From: Pseudocercospora fijiensis CIRAD86
Taxonomy: Eukaryota; Ascomycota; Dothideomycetes; Mycosphaerellales; Mycosphaerellaceae
Assembly (NCBI RefSeq): GCF_000340215.1
Contig: NW_006921539.1
Coordinates: 374,471-438,470 of the forward strand
Length of the DNA: 64,000 nt
Direction of reading: 5' to 3'
This document shows positions 9,593-19,956 of this stretch, piece by piece. Both the position numbers and the translations under genes were made by a program. How positions within the stretch are numbered: position 1 is the first letter of the stretch; the number at the start of each line of letters is the position of its first letter. Under the pieces are notes generated by a model, which saw only the letters and a program-made list of their open reading frames with translations, was not told the origin of the DNA and did no database searches.

Positions 9593-11172
9593 ATGGAAGA
9601 AACGAAGCCAAGGGCAAAACAGTCCCGCAGCTTGGCCTTCGGAATGATGCGGTCATTCAGCGTCAACTCTGCACTGACACTTCGACCACAATATCTTCTC
9701 GACGCCACTCTACATCCACCACACATCCCTCTTCACCAGAAGTATTGCATCGGCAGAATGTGTAAGTGGCTCAACGTGATCATGTGAAAACCTTGCTCAC
9801 AACTGCTCTAGCTGCCTCCCAAATCCGCCAACGATGTCACGATATAGCTCGCCGAAAGCAGATACACGAAAGCATCAGCAGTGATGAGAGGACAGCACTT
9901 CTTTACCACGTTCCAACTTCTGGTCAGTATGGACGTCGAGAGTCTGGCGACTACCACTATCCCAACAGCCCAGAAAATCGACCAAAAAGCTTCCTCGCAC
10001 GCTTCGAGCCAGGCCATGTTTTGAGGACGGTGTGGGCGGTATTGAGCAACAATTACATCAATGTGCTCTTGCTTGCAGTTCCGTTTGGTATTGCATCGGG
10101 CGCAGTGGGCTGGCCTCCGATCGCAACCTTCGTCCTAAACTTTGCAGCCATTGTTCCTTTGGCAGCGTTGCTTTCCTTCGCTACAGAAGAGCTCTCTGAA
10201 GCAGTTGGACCTGCCATTGGCGGTCTACTCAATGCTACATTCGGCAATGCCATCGAACTCATCGTGTCCGTCATTGCCCTCCAAAAGGATCAGTTCAGAC
10301 TCGTCCAAGCTAGCATCCTCGGCTCTGTGCTTGTCAACATCCTTCTCGTGCTTGGATGCTGCTTCATTGCTGGCGGAATTCGCAATAGAGAGACACGATA
10401 CGACCCAACACTTGCCAGCATCATGTCCTCTCTGCAGACCCTTGCATCGGCTGCAATGATCGTGCCCACTGTGCTGTACTGGAACGTTCAAAAATCACCA
10501 GCCGGCCATACCATCGACGTGATGGACGTCTCGCGCGGTACTGCAATAGTCCTCATCGTCCTGTACATCTTCTACCTTTACTTCCAGCTCTTCTCGCACT
10601 CCGACCTCTTCAGCGACGATCCTGACGAGAAAAAAGACAACGATACGGCATCCGAGCACCAAGAAGCGGAAGGAAATAACCAAACCAAATCTCAAGGAGG
10701 CGAGATTCTGGGTCCTGTTGGTGCCGTCACCTGCATGATTTTGACGGTAATCGCAGTAGGTTTCTGCGCTGAATTCCTAGTCGACAGCGTCGATTCAATC
10801 GTGGAGCAAACAAACATGACCAAAACCTTCATCGGCATCATCCTCATCCCCATCATCAGCAACGCAGCCGAGCACGTCACGGCCGTCATCGTTTCCTGGA
10901 AAGGCAAAATGAACCTAGCTCTACTCGTAGACCTCGGAAGCGGCATGCAAATTGCGTTATTCGTGACTCCGCTACTCGTCCTCATTGCCTGGGCCATGGA
11001 TAAGCCTTTGAGTCTACACTTTCAACTATTCGAGACGATTGTGTTTTTCTTGTCGGTTTTGGTCGTGAATTTTTTGATTCGGGGTGGGACGTCGAATTAT
11101 TTGGAAGGCTGTATGAGTGTGGGGTGGTATGTTATTATTGCTTTGGCTTTTTATTATTATCCGGATTCGTAG
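9593..11172 (+). CDS. VCX1: Vacuolar Ca2+/H+ exchanger (VCX1 family)
   Basis: Exon 1 9593-9761, a 50-nt GT-AG intron (9762-9811) and exon 2 9812-11172 give a CaCA-family antiporter of about 509 residues. Two Na/Ca-exchanger repeats are clear: the first has GGLLNATFGNAIELIVSVIAL (GNAxE motif), the second SNAAEHVTAVIVSWKGKMNLAL (SNAxE motif). About eleven hydrophobic helices and a central acidic loop (DDPDEKKDND, about residues 345-370) fit the family. It would move cytosolic Ca2+ into the vacuole in exchange for protons. Exon 2 alone lacks an ATG at its beginning, and the phase at the junction fits exon 1; the exact first Met in exon 1 is uncertain. It is convergent with BRR2. Confidence 0.9.
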
Positions 11173-11713
11173 TGAGGTGAAGGGAGAAAGGAAGGGAATT
11201 TGAAATGGTATTGTGATCTGGACTTTTTAATCATGAATACACTATTCTCATCTGTCATGCTGCTTGCAAGCATCTTGCGTTAGAACTATATACGCTTGGG
11301 ATCATTAGTTCCGACAAGAGTCACCATCCGCTTATGCAAAATTTCCAGACGCAGGCAGGCTTGTTGTCCTAGACTTTTAAAGAAAACGATTGCAAAGGCA
11401 TTCCACCCGGCAGGATTGTACTTTCTTTGCCAAAAAAACAATGTTCTCGTGGCGGTGTCGCATGCGTCGTGGCACATTAGCTTTTGGGCTTCATCTCGAT
11501 GATATAACTCTCTGAGTCCAACCTAGATAGAACTAGTTCTGCTGCTTGCTTGTAACGAGAACCAGCCAGCGCGAGGAACATTCGAAATCGAAGAGCCCAC
11601 CTAAAACGTGGATTGACACAGGAAAAAACCAAATGAATGGAAAATGTGATCATGAAAGGAATTACCACACACCATTCACTCTAGTCTTTTCTACCACACC
11701 CACATTCAAAATT
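11173..11713. other. Convergent 3' region between VCX1 and BRR2
   Basis: 540 bases between two stop codons. No gene or repeat; AT-rich poly(A)-signal-like stretches occur but no specific site is claimed. Confidence 0.5.
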
Positions 11714-14700
11714 CTACTCACCCCCCTCCTCATCCCCCTCATCCTCATCCTCCTCCATGCCCTCCGCAACCTCCACAACAAAAGTCGGAGCCTGATCAAC
11801 CCCAACATAACCATCACACATCAAAAACAGCGTCAACTCATGTTTCCCGGGCGTCGGCACCACAACTTCCAATTTCGTCTTCAAATCCCTAAAAACCGTC
11901 ACCCTCTTGATCGCAAGCAAACTCCTCGTACTCTCCTCTCCCACCACAAGCCAGAAATTCTCAGTTTTCTCCGCGGGATAGAAGGGGGCGTGGACTTTGA
12001 GATTAGGTTCTTCGTCGTCTTCTAATTGACGTGTGAGAGAGATGTTGAGGGATGTAGGAGTTCCGGAAGTGATGGAATCGGGATCTTCGAGTTCGAAGTC
12101 GAGATCGATGTTGGGGTATCGTTCGTTGACGAAATTCGCCGCGTCGGCGAGTTCGGGTGTAGAGAAGTTGAGAGCGGACATGAGGGATTTGTGGTTTGGA
12201 TTTTCTTCGGGATCCATGGCGTCTTGGAATTCCACGACGTCTTTGATTCCGAATTTTTCGCAGACTTGGATTTTTTCGTCGGAGAAGTGTGGGATTTGTT
12301 TGAGGGGGGAGTCGCGGTCCCACATGGCTTGGACGACCATTTGAGAAATTTCCATGGCGGACATGGCGTTGAGGTGGCCTTCGGAGGAGAGGACGTCGAC
12401 GCAGGCGCTGAGGAGGTTGAGGACTTTGCGGAGAATGACTTCTTGGTCTTTGGCGAGGTCGAGAGGGAGTTGCATGCGGGAGAAATGGGCTTGGAGGAGG
12501 ACGAAGGCTTTGAAGTGTGGTGATTCAAAGTTGGCTTCGGAAAGCTTGACGGGGACGCGATCGTAGATGCGTTGCAGGACGTGCTCGTCGTGCCGTCTGA
12601 TTTGAACGTCCTCAAATTCGGTGGCGGCAGTGACGATTTCAAGGATGCCTTTCAGCTTCGTGCTACGTTTGAGTGAAAGCAGAAGTGTCTGCATCGTGAT
12701 GAAGGAGATGTTGTAGTAAGCTGCAATCATGGCGGCATTAAGCGGCGTGATTGTGTCTTCTTCCTCGTCGAGATCGATGATATTGGCATCATTGAGGTCT
12801 TTGAGAGTCTGCTCCACTTGTTCGGAGAGGTATGTGCTGAGGCCTTCGTGCGAAGTATCTGTCAAGCCGTAGAAGCTTGGATTTGCCAGAAGTCGTCGGT
12901 AGAAGTATGTGTAAGTAGTCCAGTCGACGGCATCTTGCGTTGACTCTATGGTCTTGGTGCTGATCTCTGTGACGAATGCGTCATGCATATAGCTGAGCAA
13001 CTGACTCTCGATGGGCAGTGCCTCGCCAAGAAACTTCTTGTAATAGTTGCGCTTGACGTCCGGACACATCAGCACTCCACGTGCGTCTTTATCTTCTGAG
13101 GGTCGTCCAGCTTTGCCAAACATCTGCAGCACGTCACTGATGGGATAGTCAATGTATCGATGCTCTCGGCCTTCGAAGAATTGTGTACCCATGACGATCA
13201 CCAAATGAGCAAAGCTCTGGATCTCCCAAGCGCAGTCCCTCGAGACCAGCATGACCTGCGCAGCACCTACCGTGAATAGATGCTCAGCGATGCGCTTGTC
13301 TGAATCCGACAGAGCTTCATGGTAGTAAGCAATACCATGAGCCAAGCTCTCTGCAAGGCTTCGCTCTTTGACCTTCGCCAATATTTTCTCGAGCTCTTCT
13401 GCCTCAGCATGCAAAAATCTGTCTTCATTGTCGTCTGCAACACAAGCCGCCAGGAGATCTTGTGCAGTAGCTCGAACCTGTTTCCTGCTTGGCACAAAGA
13501 CGATCGTTGGCTTCTCTGGTGCATACTGCAAGATAGCCTGGTACGTCGGCTTGGTCATAGCCAGCATGAGCGACGGGAAGTGAGGAATGTTGAAGGTCTG
13601 CAGGTGAAGATTGAGTGGCAGCGGTCGGTTATTCGGGCTGAAGTTGAATATGGTGTGCTTGTTGCATCCGATCCATTCGCCAATGTCTCGCGCGTTCGAG
13701 AGAGACACGCTCAGTCCGATCGTGCGCAGGTCGTTCTCAAGCTGTGCTTTGATAGCCTGCGATCTTGACATGACTGCCTCGTAGATGTAGCCGTGATGTC
13801 CACCGAGCATGTGCAGGTCGTCTGCGATGATCAGGCTGACGTTCTGAACATTTTTCCGTCTTTGCCAGCCTCGAGACATCATGTCCCATTGCACTGGCGT
13901 AGCAAGGATAAGATCACCCTCTGCCAACAGCTTTAGATCGCCCGTGGTCTCACCAGTAAGCTTGACGACGGTCTTGCCTCCAGCTATCGGGCCTAGTCTG
14001 GCTTTCCACGACTTGTGCTGCGCATCGATTTGCTCTTGGAATGGCGCAATATATACTGCTCTGCCCGCTTCCTTCTTCGTAAAGTGTCTCAACAGTGCGA
14101 ACTCGGCGCAAGTCGTCTTCCCACTGCCAGTCGGCGCACCAACGAAGACGTTGTCGTCAGACTGGAATAGCGCGTTGAACGTCTGAGTCTGGATCTTATT
14201 GAATTGTGGCCACTGCTCATAAAGGCCAACGAAATCTTCCCGCTTCAAAGCCTGCACTGGCAAAGGCTGCATATCCAACAGAGGCGTGTGTGGTGGGAAC
14301 TTGTCGGGTAGGGCCAACTTTTGGAAGGACAGTGTAAGCTTGCTCTCTGCGTGCATCCACCTGTCGCTGAAGACAGAAATGAAATAGTTTGGTGGCATCG
14401 GCTCGGTGATGGGCACCGTGAATTCGACGATATGCTCATTCATTTCCACAATGGCGTATTCCTTACGCAGGAGGAACTGGTCGTGAAAGAGAATATCTTC
14501 TCCATCGCAATCCTCAACCATGATCCACCAACTCTCAGCGCGGCCATGGATCGAATCATCCCACTCGAAGTTCGGCGTCAACGTCAGCTCAACTCGAAGC
14601 ATGGACCGAGTGATGGGCTGACATTGTGCCTGGAGACTCAGTCTGGGAAATTTGGCGACCAGGTTGCATACTTGTCGTCCTTGCTTGGGCATGCCCAGAA

Positions 14701-17700
14701 GCTCACCCATTCGAGGTGGATCGAGGTCGAAATAGCTGGTCCATGGCACGTCCATTCGCTCAGCCTTCTTGATGATGTCTGGCGAGCAATCTGGAAATTG
14801 CCGCAGAGGTGTCATTGTTGGCCACATGCGCTTCTCTGCCATTTTACACAGGTCCAGTGCATCTTTGGCCACTTGCGACCAGCCTTTCTTGAGTGCAATT
14901 TCGAACATGGCTCTCAAGATACGGCCTGCAGACTGAGTAACGTAGACAAGATCTGCCATCAGGGCTAGGCCTTCCAACTTCAGTCTGCTCACGTATGCCT
15001 GCAAAAGCACATTGATCTTGCAATGTGGCTCATCAATGGTCTCCTTGACGGGGATAGGTACTCGGCCAAGAAGCTTTGCCAATTCGAGCTTCTCATCCTG
15101 TCTCACCGGAATGTACTTGAACTCTTCGCTGAGAGCAAAAATCCTGAAAAGCTCAATGGGGCTGACGGATGGCTGGATATGCATGTTGTAAGTCAACATA
15201 CTGGCATGCGTGATGTAGTAATGACTTGCGACTCGGCCAAGATCGGTTGACTGGAAGCGGCCTGTCTTCTTGTCATACTTGATCAGACTAGCTTTCTCCA
15301 GAACCGCCGCAGCAGAGTGGATGAGGTCAACGCGCTTTTGTTCGAGCGTTTCGTCTTCTTCATAGTCTGCGCCAACTTGATAAAGTGCTGGAGAACGTAG
15401 CATCCGTACGAAAAGATAAGTGTATCCAAGCCATTCCACGCCTTCGTCACGAGTTCGGACATTGCCAAGCACGATCTCAGCATTCAGATTGTCTGCCAAT
15501 CTCGACACAAATTGCGACTCAATCGGTAATTGCTGGTTGAGCAGAGACAAGTAGTACTGAATCTCTGCCTGTGTGGTGATGATGATACCTTCTCCATAGG
15601 TGTCGTACTGTGGACGACCAGCACGGCCAAGCATTTGCAGCACATCCTGAGGACTGAGCTCGACCCAGGAACCTTTCTCGGGTGAGTAGATTTGCGTTCC
15701 TTTGATGATGACCGTATGCGCTGGCAAATTGACACCCCACGCCAGTGTCGCAGTGCAAACCAGGACTTGAATCTCACCAGATGCGAAAAGATCCTCTACT
15801 GTGGTTCGATCTGCTCTGCTCATACCAGCATGGTGAATACCAAAGCCGTAGGGAAGAACATCCTTAAGGTCAGCGTTGGCAACGGTCTCCGACTCTTCTC
15901 GCAGAATCTCTCGACTTGCCGCATCGCTCCGAATGATCTGTCCAATCGTATCTGCCTCAAGGGCTTTGTCTCGGATGAACTTCGCAGTCTTCGCAGTCTC
16001 TTTTCTTGAGTGAACGAAGATCAGCATCTGGTTCTTGTTCTGCCCAACTTGCTCTAAGACCTTGGTATAGCAGACCTCGTTCATGGTCTTGAGCTGTTTG
16101 ATAGCCTTCTTGTCTGTAACGCCGATAAACTCCTGCTTGAGAGGGCAAGGTCGGAAGGTGCCGTCGAAGTGGTAGAGGTCTTTCTGTGGATCAACTCGAA
16201 GGAAAGTAGCTACGTCTCGGTAGTTAGGCAGAGTAGCTGATAGACCAACGATACGGACGGGATCGCCAGTTTGTTCTGTTCGTCTGATTGTTCGAGACAC
16301 GATGCTCTCCAGGACCGGACCACGATCATCATGGAGAAGATGAATCTCGTCAATACATATTAGGCGAACCAGGTTGGTGTAGCTGGTGTCGGTAGCCTTG
16401 CGAGTAATGACATCCCACTTCTCCGGTGTAGTGACAATGACCTGTGTTTCCGCAATTTGCTGTTTGGTGAGCTGTCGATCACCAGTGAGTTCAGAAACCG
16501 TGATGCCATACGACTCAAGCCGCTTGCCAAAGTTGCCGACTTGCTCTTGCACCAAAGCTTTCAAAGGTGCAATGTAAATGATCTTGAACTCATCCAAGTT
16601 GATCTCTCCTGTAGTTGGATCTCGGTGCTTGCCAATCTCGCGAAGCATGGTAAGCATAGCCACGTTCGTTTTACCAGAACCAGTGGGCGCGCAAATCAGC
16701 ATGTTACCATCGTCCTCGAATGCAGATGCGTAACATTGCGTCTGAATGCGGTTGAGGGATTGAGATGTGCCAAATCCTGTTCGCGCCCAAGATGGAAGAT
16801 CAGATGTGGGAATGAGAGGCTTTTCGCCAGGAATCTGTTTTCGCTTCGGCGCTGGAACATGAATTTCCTCGTAGCCTTTGAAAGTCCGCTTGGTCGACCC
16901 TTGCGGTAATCGTACGTTCTGGTTGGTCATGAGGTGATTGCCTTGATCGAATTTCAGATCGTCCAGATTCAGAGTCTTCCGTGGCTGGAGTCCACCGACC
17001 AGACCTTCCTTCTTCACTTCATCCTCGTCCTTGGCTTCCAGCTTGGCATCAAGCTGCATGGGGTCAAGCTTGACTTGGAGCTTTGGACCAGTCTTTTCTG
17101 GAGCTGCATCTCGTCCTCGCAGCTCCTTCAGTATGCTAGCGTGTCCGGCATTGACCATCTCTTTCTCAAATGCGACTCTCGACGCGTCGTCTTCGGCCAC
17201 CTTTCGCCATCGCGTGACCCAGATGATCTTGTCTCTGTTCTTCACAAGCTTGCCAACAAGTTCGTGGTGTTCGTAGTCAAATAGCTCCATCAAGTCATTT
17301 TCAACCTCACGCAAGGGCTTTTCTTCTCCAGACTCATCCACGCCAGACATAATGCTTTCCGCCTCTCGCGTCTTCTCGGCCTGGATATGCACGTCGTCAT
17401 AAATCTGCCCTATTTGCCGTTGCAGCCAGTATGCATCGATCTCGTGTGCAGGTACGAAGTTTGGGTCGCTGTCTTCCTTTCCTCGTCGCCGGGGCCGGCT
17501 TTCAATCACCATGCCGTCATCCTCTTCCTCGTCTCCACCATCAGCGTCTGGAGGTGGACCTGCACCGTCTTCAGCAGCTTCTTCTGCGCCAAGCTCGAGA
17601 TCGTCTTCTGAGTCTTCGCCTTCGTCTCGGACCTCAAATGTTTGCCCAGCATTCTCGTCATCGTCCTCGTCACCGAAGTCGACTGCCACACCCTGCTGGT

Positions 17701-18322
17701 CGTCCAAGTCCGCATCCTCGTCATCCTTCATATCCTCATCTTCATCTTGAGCATCATAATCCGTAATCTTCTTGCCCAGATTCACCAGCTGATTGAACTC
17801 TTTGCTCGAAGTCGTGATACCAAGGATATCGTCAATTTCCTTCTTCTTGTCGAAGTCCTTCATTCCAGGATCCTTGAGATATTCCAATATCGAATCTGTC
17901 GCAGAAGCTGTGATCGACAGACCATAGTCTCCGCCCATCTTCTTGGCAACCTCAGAAGAGATCAAGTCATAAACATCCTTGGTCGCCGCCGTCCGAGGTC
18001 GGTATTTCAGACCTTCGACATTCATATCCGCATTTGACAAGATGCCAGCAGCGCGCGAACCCTGCACAGGCTCTGTCCGTTTTCTCTTGCGCGCCTGATC
18101 CTGTGTCGCGGCCGAGACTGGAGCCTTTTCCCTCGATGTTCTTGAGCCCATTTCGCCCAGATTAATCCTTCCAGCCAGTGACTCTGGATCGCCGGTCGCA
18201 TCGTCGCCACGTCTCGAAACAAAACGTCTGTCGGCCTGCAGCACCAAGTTACTCATAGCAGAGTACTTGTACTGGTTGAGGTTGTTGTCGGCATTGCCGC
18301 TGCCCTGCTTGGACGACGACAT
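11714..18322 (-). CDS. BRR2: Pre-mRNA-splicing helicase BRR2 (U5 snRNP)
   Basis: One uninterrupted frame of about 2,200 residues. I start it at 18322 (MSSSKQGSGNADNNLNQYKYSAMSNLV), the conserved BRR2 beginning; the frame runs 31 codons further upstream without family resemblance. An acidic region (about residues 190-300) precedes two Ski2-like helicase cassettes, each followed by a Sec63 unit. Cassette 1 has APTGSGKT (Lys near 551), DEIHLLHD and SATLPNY. Cassette 2 keeps APTGSGKT (Lys near 1402) but has DDLHMLGG and VSLSNARDI in place of motifs II and III, the expected degeneracy of the non-unwinding cassette. BRR2 unwinds U4/U6 during spliceosome activation in the nucleus. Absence of introns over 6.6 kb is notable. 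Confidence 0.97.
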   Translation of the reverse strand: MSSSKQGSGNADNNLNQYKYSAMSNLVLQADRRFVSRRGDDATGDPESLAGRINLGEMGSRTSREKAPVSAATQDQARKRKRTEPVQGSRAAGILSNADMNVEGLKYRPRTAATKDVYDLISSEVAKKMGGDYGLSITASATDSILEYLKDPGMKDFDKKKEIDDILGITTSSKEFNQLVNLGKKITDYDAQDEDEDMKDDEDADLDDQQGVAVDFGDEDDDENAGQTFEVRDEGEDSEDDLELGAEEAAEDGAGPPPDADGGDEEEDDGMVIESRPRRRGKEDSDPNFVPAHEIDAYWLQRQIGQIYDDVHIQAEKTREAESIMSGVDESGEEKPLREVENDLMELFDYEHHELVGKLVKNRDKIIWVTRWRKVAEDDASRVAFEKEMVNAGHASILKELRGRDAAPEKTGPKLQVKLDPMQLDAKLEAKDEDEVKKEGLVGGLQPRKTLNLDDLKFDQGNHLMTNQNVRLPQGSTKRTFKGYEEIHVPAPKRKQIPGEKPLIPTSDLPSWARTGFGTSQSLNRIQTQCYASAFEDDGNMLICAPTGSGKTNVAMLTMLREIGKHRDPTTGEINLDEFKIIYIAPLKALVQEQVGNFGKRLESYGITVSELTGDRQLTKQQIAETQVIVTTPEKWDVITRKATDTSYTNLVRLICIDEIHLLHDDRGPVLESIVSRTIRRTEQTGDPVRIVGLSATLPNYRDVATFLRVDPQKDLYHFDGTFRPCPLKQEFIGVTDKKAIKQLKTMNEVCYTKVLEQVGQNKNQMLIFVHSRKETAKTAKFIRDKALEADTIGQIIRSDAASREILREESETVANADLKDVLPYGFGIHHAGMSRADRTTVEDLFASGEIQVLVCTATLAWGVNLPAHTVIIKGTQIYSPEKGSWVELSPQDVLQMLGRAGRPQYDTYGEGIIITTQAEIQYYLSLLNQQLPIESQFVSRLADNLNAEIVLGNVRTRDEGVEWLGYTYLFVRMLRSPALYQVGADYEEDETLEQKRVDLIHSAAAVLEKASLIKYDKKTGRFQSTDLGRVASHYYITHASMLTYNMHIQPSVSPIELFRIFALSEEFKYIPVRQDEKLELAKLLGRVPIPVKETIDEPHCKINVLLQAYVSRLKLEGLALMADLVYVTQSAGRILRAMFEIALKKGWSQVAKDALDLCKMAEKRMWPTMTPLRQFPDCSPDIIKKAERMDVPWTSYFDLDPPRMGELLGMPKQGRQVCNLVAKFPRLSLQAQCQPITRSMLRVELTLTPNFEWDDSIHGRAESWWIMVEDCDGEDILFHDQFLLRKEYAIVEMNEHIVEFTVPITEPMPPNYFISVFSDRWMHAESKLTLSFQKLALPDKFPPHTPLLDMQPLPVQALKREDFVGLYEQWPQFNKIQTQTFNALFQSDDNVFVGAPTGSGKTTCAEFALLRHFTKKEAGRAVYIAPFQEQIDAQHKSWKARLGPIAGGKTVVKLTGETTGDLKLLAEGDLILATPVQWDMMSRGWQRRKNVQNVSLIIADDLHMLGGHHGYIYEAVMSRSQAIKAQLENDLRTIGLSVSLSNARDIGEWIGCNKHTIFNFSPNNRPLPLNLHLQTFNIPHFPSLMLAMTKPTYQAILQYAPEKPTIVFVPSRKQVRATAQDLLAACVADDNEDRFLHAEAEELEKILAKVKERSLAESLAHGIAYYHEALSDSDKRIAEHLFTVGAAQVMLVSRDCAWEIQSFAHLVIVMGTQFFEGREHRYIDYPISDVLQMFGKAGRPSEDKDARGVLMCPDVKRNYYKKFLGEALPIESQLLSYMHDAFVTEISTKTIESTQDAVDWTTYTYFYRRLLANPSFYGLTDTSHEGLSTYLSEQVEQTLKDLNDANIIDLDEEEDTITPLNAAMIAAYYNISFITMQTLLLSLKRSTKLKGILEIVTAATEFEDVQIRRHDEHVLQRIYDRVPVKLSEANFESPHFKAFVLLQAHFSRMQLPLDLAKDQEVILRKVLNLLSACVDVLSSEGHLNAMSAMEISQMVVQAMWDRDSPLKQIPHFSDEKIQVCEKFGIKDVVEFQDAMDPEENPNHKSLMSALNFSTPELADAANFVNERYPNIDLDFELEDPDSITSGTPTSLNISLTRQLEDDEEPNLKVHAPFYPAEKTENFWLVVGEESTRSLLAIKRVTVFRDLKTKLEVVVPTPGKHELTLFLMCDGYVGVDQAPTFVVEVAEGMEEDEDEGDEEGGE

Positions 18323-18584
18323 GCTGGATGTGTGCCGCTGCGTCGCGGGCGGACGGCGATATCGAAGGGAAAGGTGTTGGAGAAGGTGTTGCTGCGACTC
18401 AAACGAGTTCTGCACGCGACTGAAGGCGAAGATTGTATGCTGTTCAACTTTGGCCGAAATCTCGATTACCTAATCTCAGATAGAGTTTACGCGCGAGTCA
18501 TGTGGTTGGCGGCTTCCAATGGCGACATCAGATGGCATTTCTGTTTCTCACTCTCATTTCATCTTTGATCGAACATTCCTCAAT
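18323..18584. promoter_or_regulatory. Divergent promoter of BRR2 and the ChaC-like gene
   Basis: 260 bases between the proposed BRR2 start and the ATG of the gamma-glutamylcyclotransferase gene. It must contain both promoters. I do not identify a specific box. Confidence 0.5.
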
Positions 18585-19400
18585 ATGGCTGAGACAGATA
18601 AAGACGGCAATCTCTGGCTATTTGGATACGGGTACCGTGATGGATAAGCCATTGGACTCCAGCAGGCCGACTGATGGCCGAGCAGGAGTTTGGTCTGGAA
18701 ACCGCCCATTCACTATGGTAAATCATCAAGTCTTGAAGACGCAGTAGAGTCATTCTGAATGAGTCGGCGCAGATCTAAGGTTGCCTGGTTACATAGAAGG
18801 CTATGTTCGGCGCTTCTGGCAGGCGAGGTAAGAGCACTCTCCAACTCTCTTCGCCACAATCTTAAAGTTCTAAATAGTGAGGACCACCGCGGGACCCCAG
18901 AAGCACCAGGCCGTGTGTGCACTCTTATCGATCGCCAACTCTGGGAAACGTTGACCGACGAGCATCCTTCAGCTCCTCCAAGAGTTTGGGGAGCAGCTTA
19001 TCGAATCCCCAAGGACAAAGTGCCCGCAGTCACGGAGTATATGAACATCCGCGAGATCAATGGCTATAGTATACAGTATGCGCCATTCAAACGACCCGAA
19101 GATATGTCAGCGACCTACCAGGAGGTCCACGTTCCCGAGAACGTCAATCTCAATGGAAGCACGATCCGATGCCTGGTCTATATTGGGCTCCCCGACAATC
19201 CTCAATTTCTTGGTCCACAGGATCCGCAAGCCCTGGCTGAACATATCGTGAAGTCGAGAGGGCCAAGTGGTGAGAACAAGGACTACCTGTACGAGCTTGA
19301 GGCGGCTCTGAACGGATTGAGTCCGGAGAGTGAGGATGAGCACATCCGTGATCTGGCGAGAAGATGCAGAGAAATCGAGGCAAGACAGCAGGCGAAGTGA
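18585..19400 (+). CDS. Glutathione-specific gamma-glutamylcyclotransferase (ChaC/Gcg1 family)
   Basis: Four exons: 18585-18631, 18686-18717 (32 nt), 18773-18827 and 18878-19400, giving about 218 residues. The exons rebuild the family signature that no single frame shows: WLFGYGSLVWKPPIHYDL, then LPGYIEGYVRRFWQAS, then EDHRGTPEAPGRV. Downstream NIREINGY carries the likely catalytic Glu, and GPSGENKDYLYELEAAL matches the C-terminal helix of yeast Gcg1. The enzyme splits cytosolic glutathione into 5-oxoproline and Cys-Gly. All junctions are GT-AG and keep phase; exon 2 is unusually small, so automatic callers may truncate this gene to the last exon. Confidence 0.9.
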
Positions 19401-19956
19401 TTGGAACTGCGCTTCATGTGCGCGTGGGCATCAATTCCAGAATATCGATGCCTACAGAGGATATATGGTAGACTTGACCACGAAAATGTCCTTGCATGCC
19501 TTCAGCCATCTTCTGGCGTGCTTCTCGTCGTCGGAGAGCTGGGCTGTGCGCGTTGAAAAGCAAGCTCAGGATCTCCCATAATCAAGGCCGACACTGGGTA
19601 TCGCAATAGCAGCAGCAGCATGCTTGAATTGAAGCCAAGCCAACGCCCGAATGATGCTCAATGCGGCTTTGTTCAGCTTCTTCACTCCTCATACAGAAGC
19701 CCCAGACTTTGGAAGTCACTCACATTTCGTGACAGCCTAGTGATCGTCCAGAACAAGCTTTCTGCTTTCTGCTTTCGATTTTGATTTGCATTGTATGTGT
19801 TGATATCCATGCCCATGTGGCTTATTGATAAAGCCCAGTCTCGGCTCTACGCGTCCAGTGCGGTTGAATGCAACGATATGCGCTCTGCTTTAGCGACAGT
19901 GCTCGCGATCTATAACATTACTTTTCCAGCGGGGCAAACGAGCTCCCAGACATGCC
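19401..19956. other. Convergent 3' region between ChaC-like gene and glutamate 5-kinase
   Basis: No supportable gene. A 70-codon plus-strand frame at 19791-20003 overlaps the kinase end and has no protein-like features. Confidence 0.5.

Noticed and set aside
9766..9811. VCX1 starting at the GTG at 9766
   Set aside because: A GT-AG intron with a strong donor covers this position, and the upstream exon joins in phase.
11714..18415. Many plus-strand open frames opposite BRR2
   Set aside because: All lie antisense to a well-supported 2,200-residue coding sequence and lack domain features.
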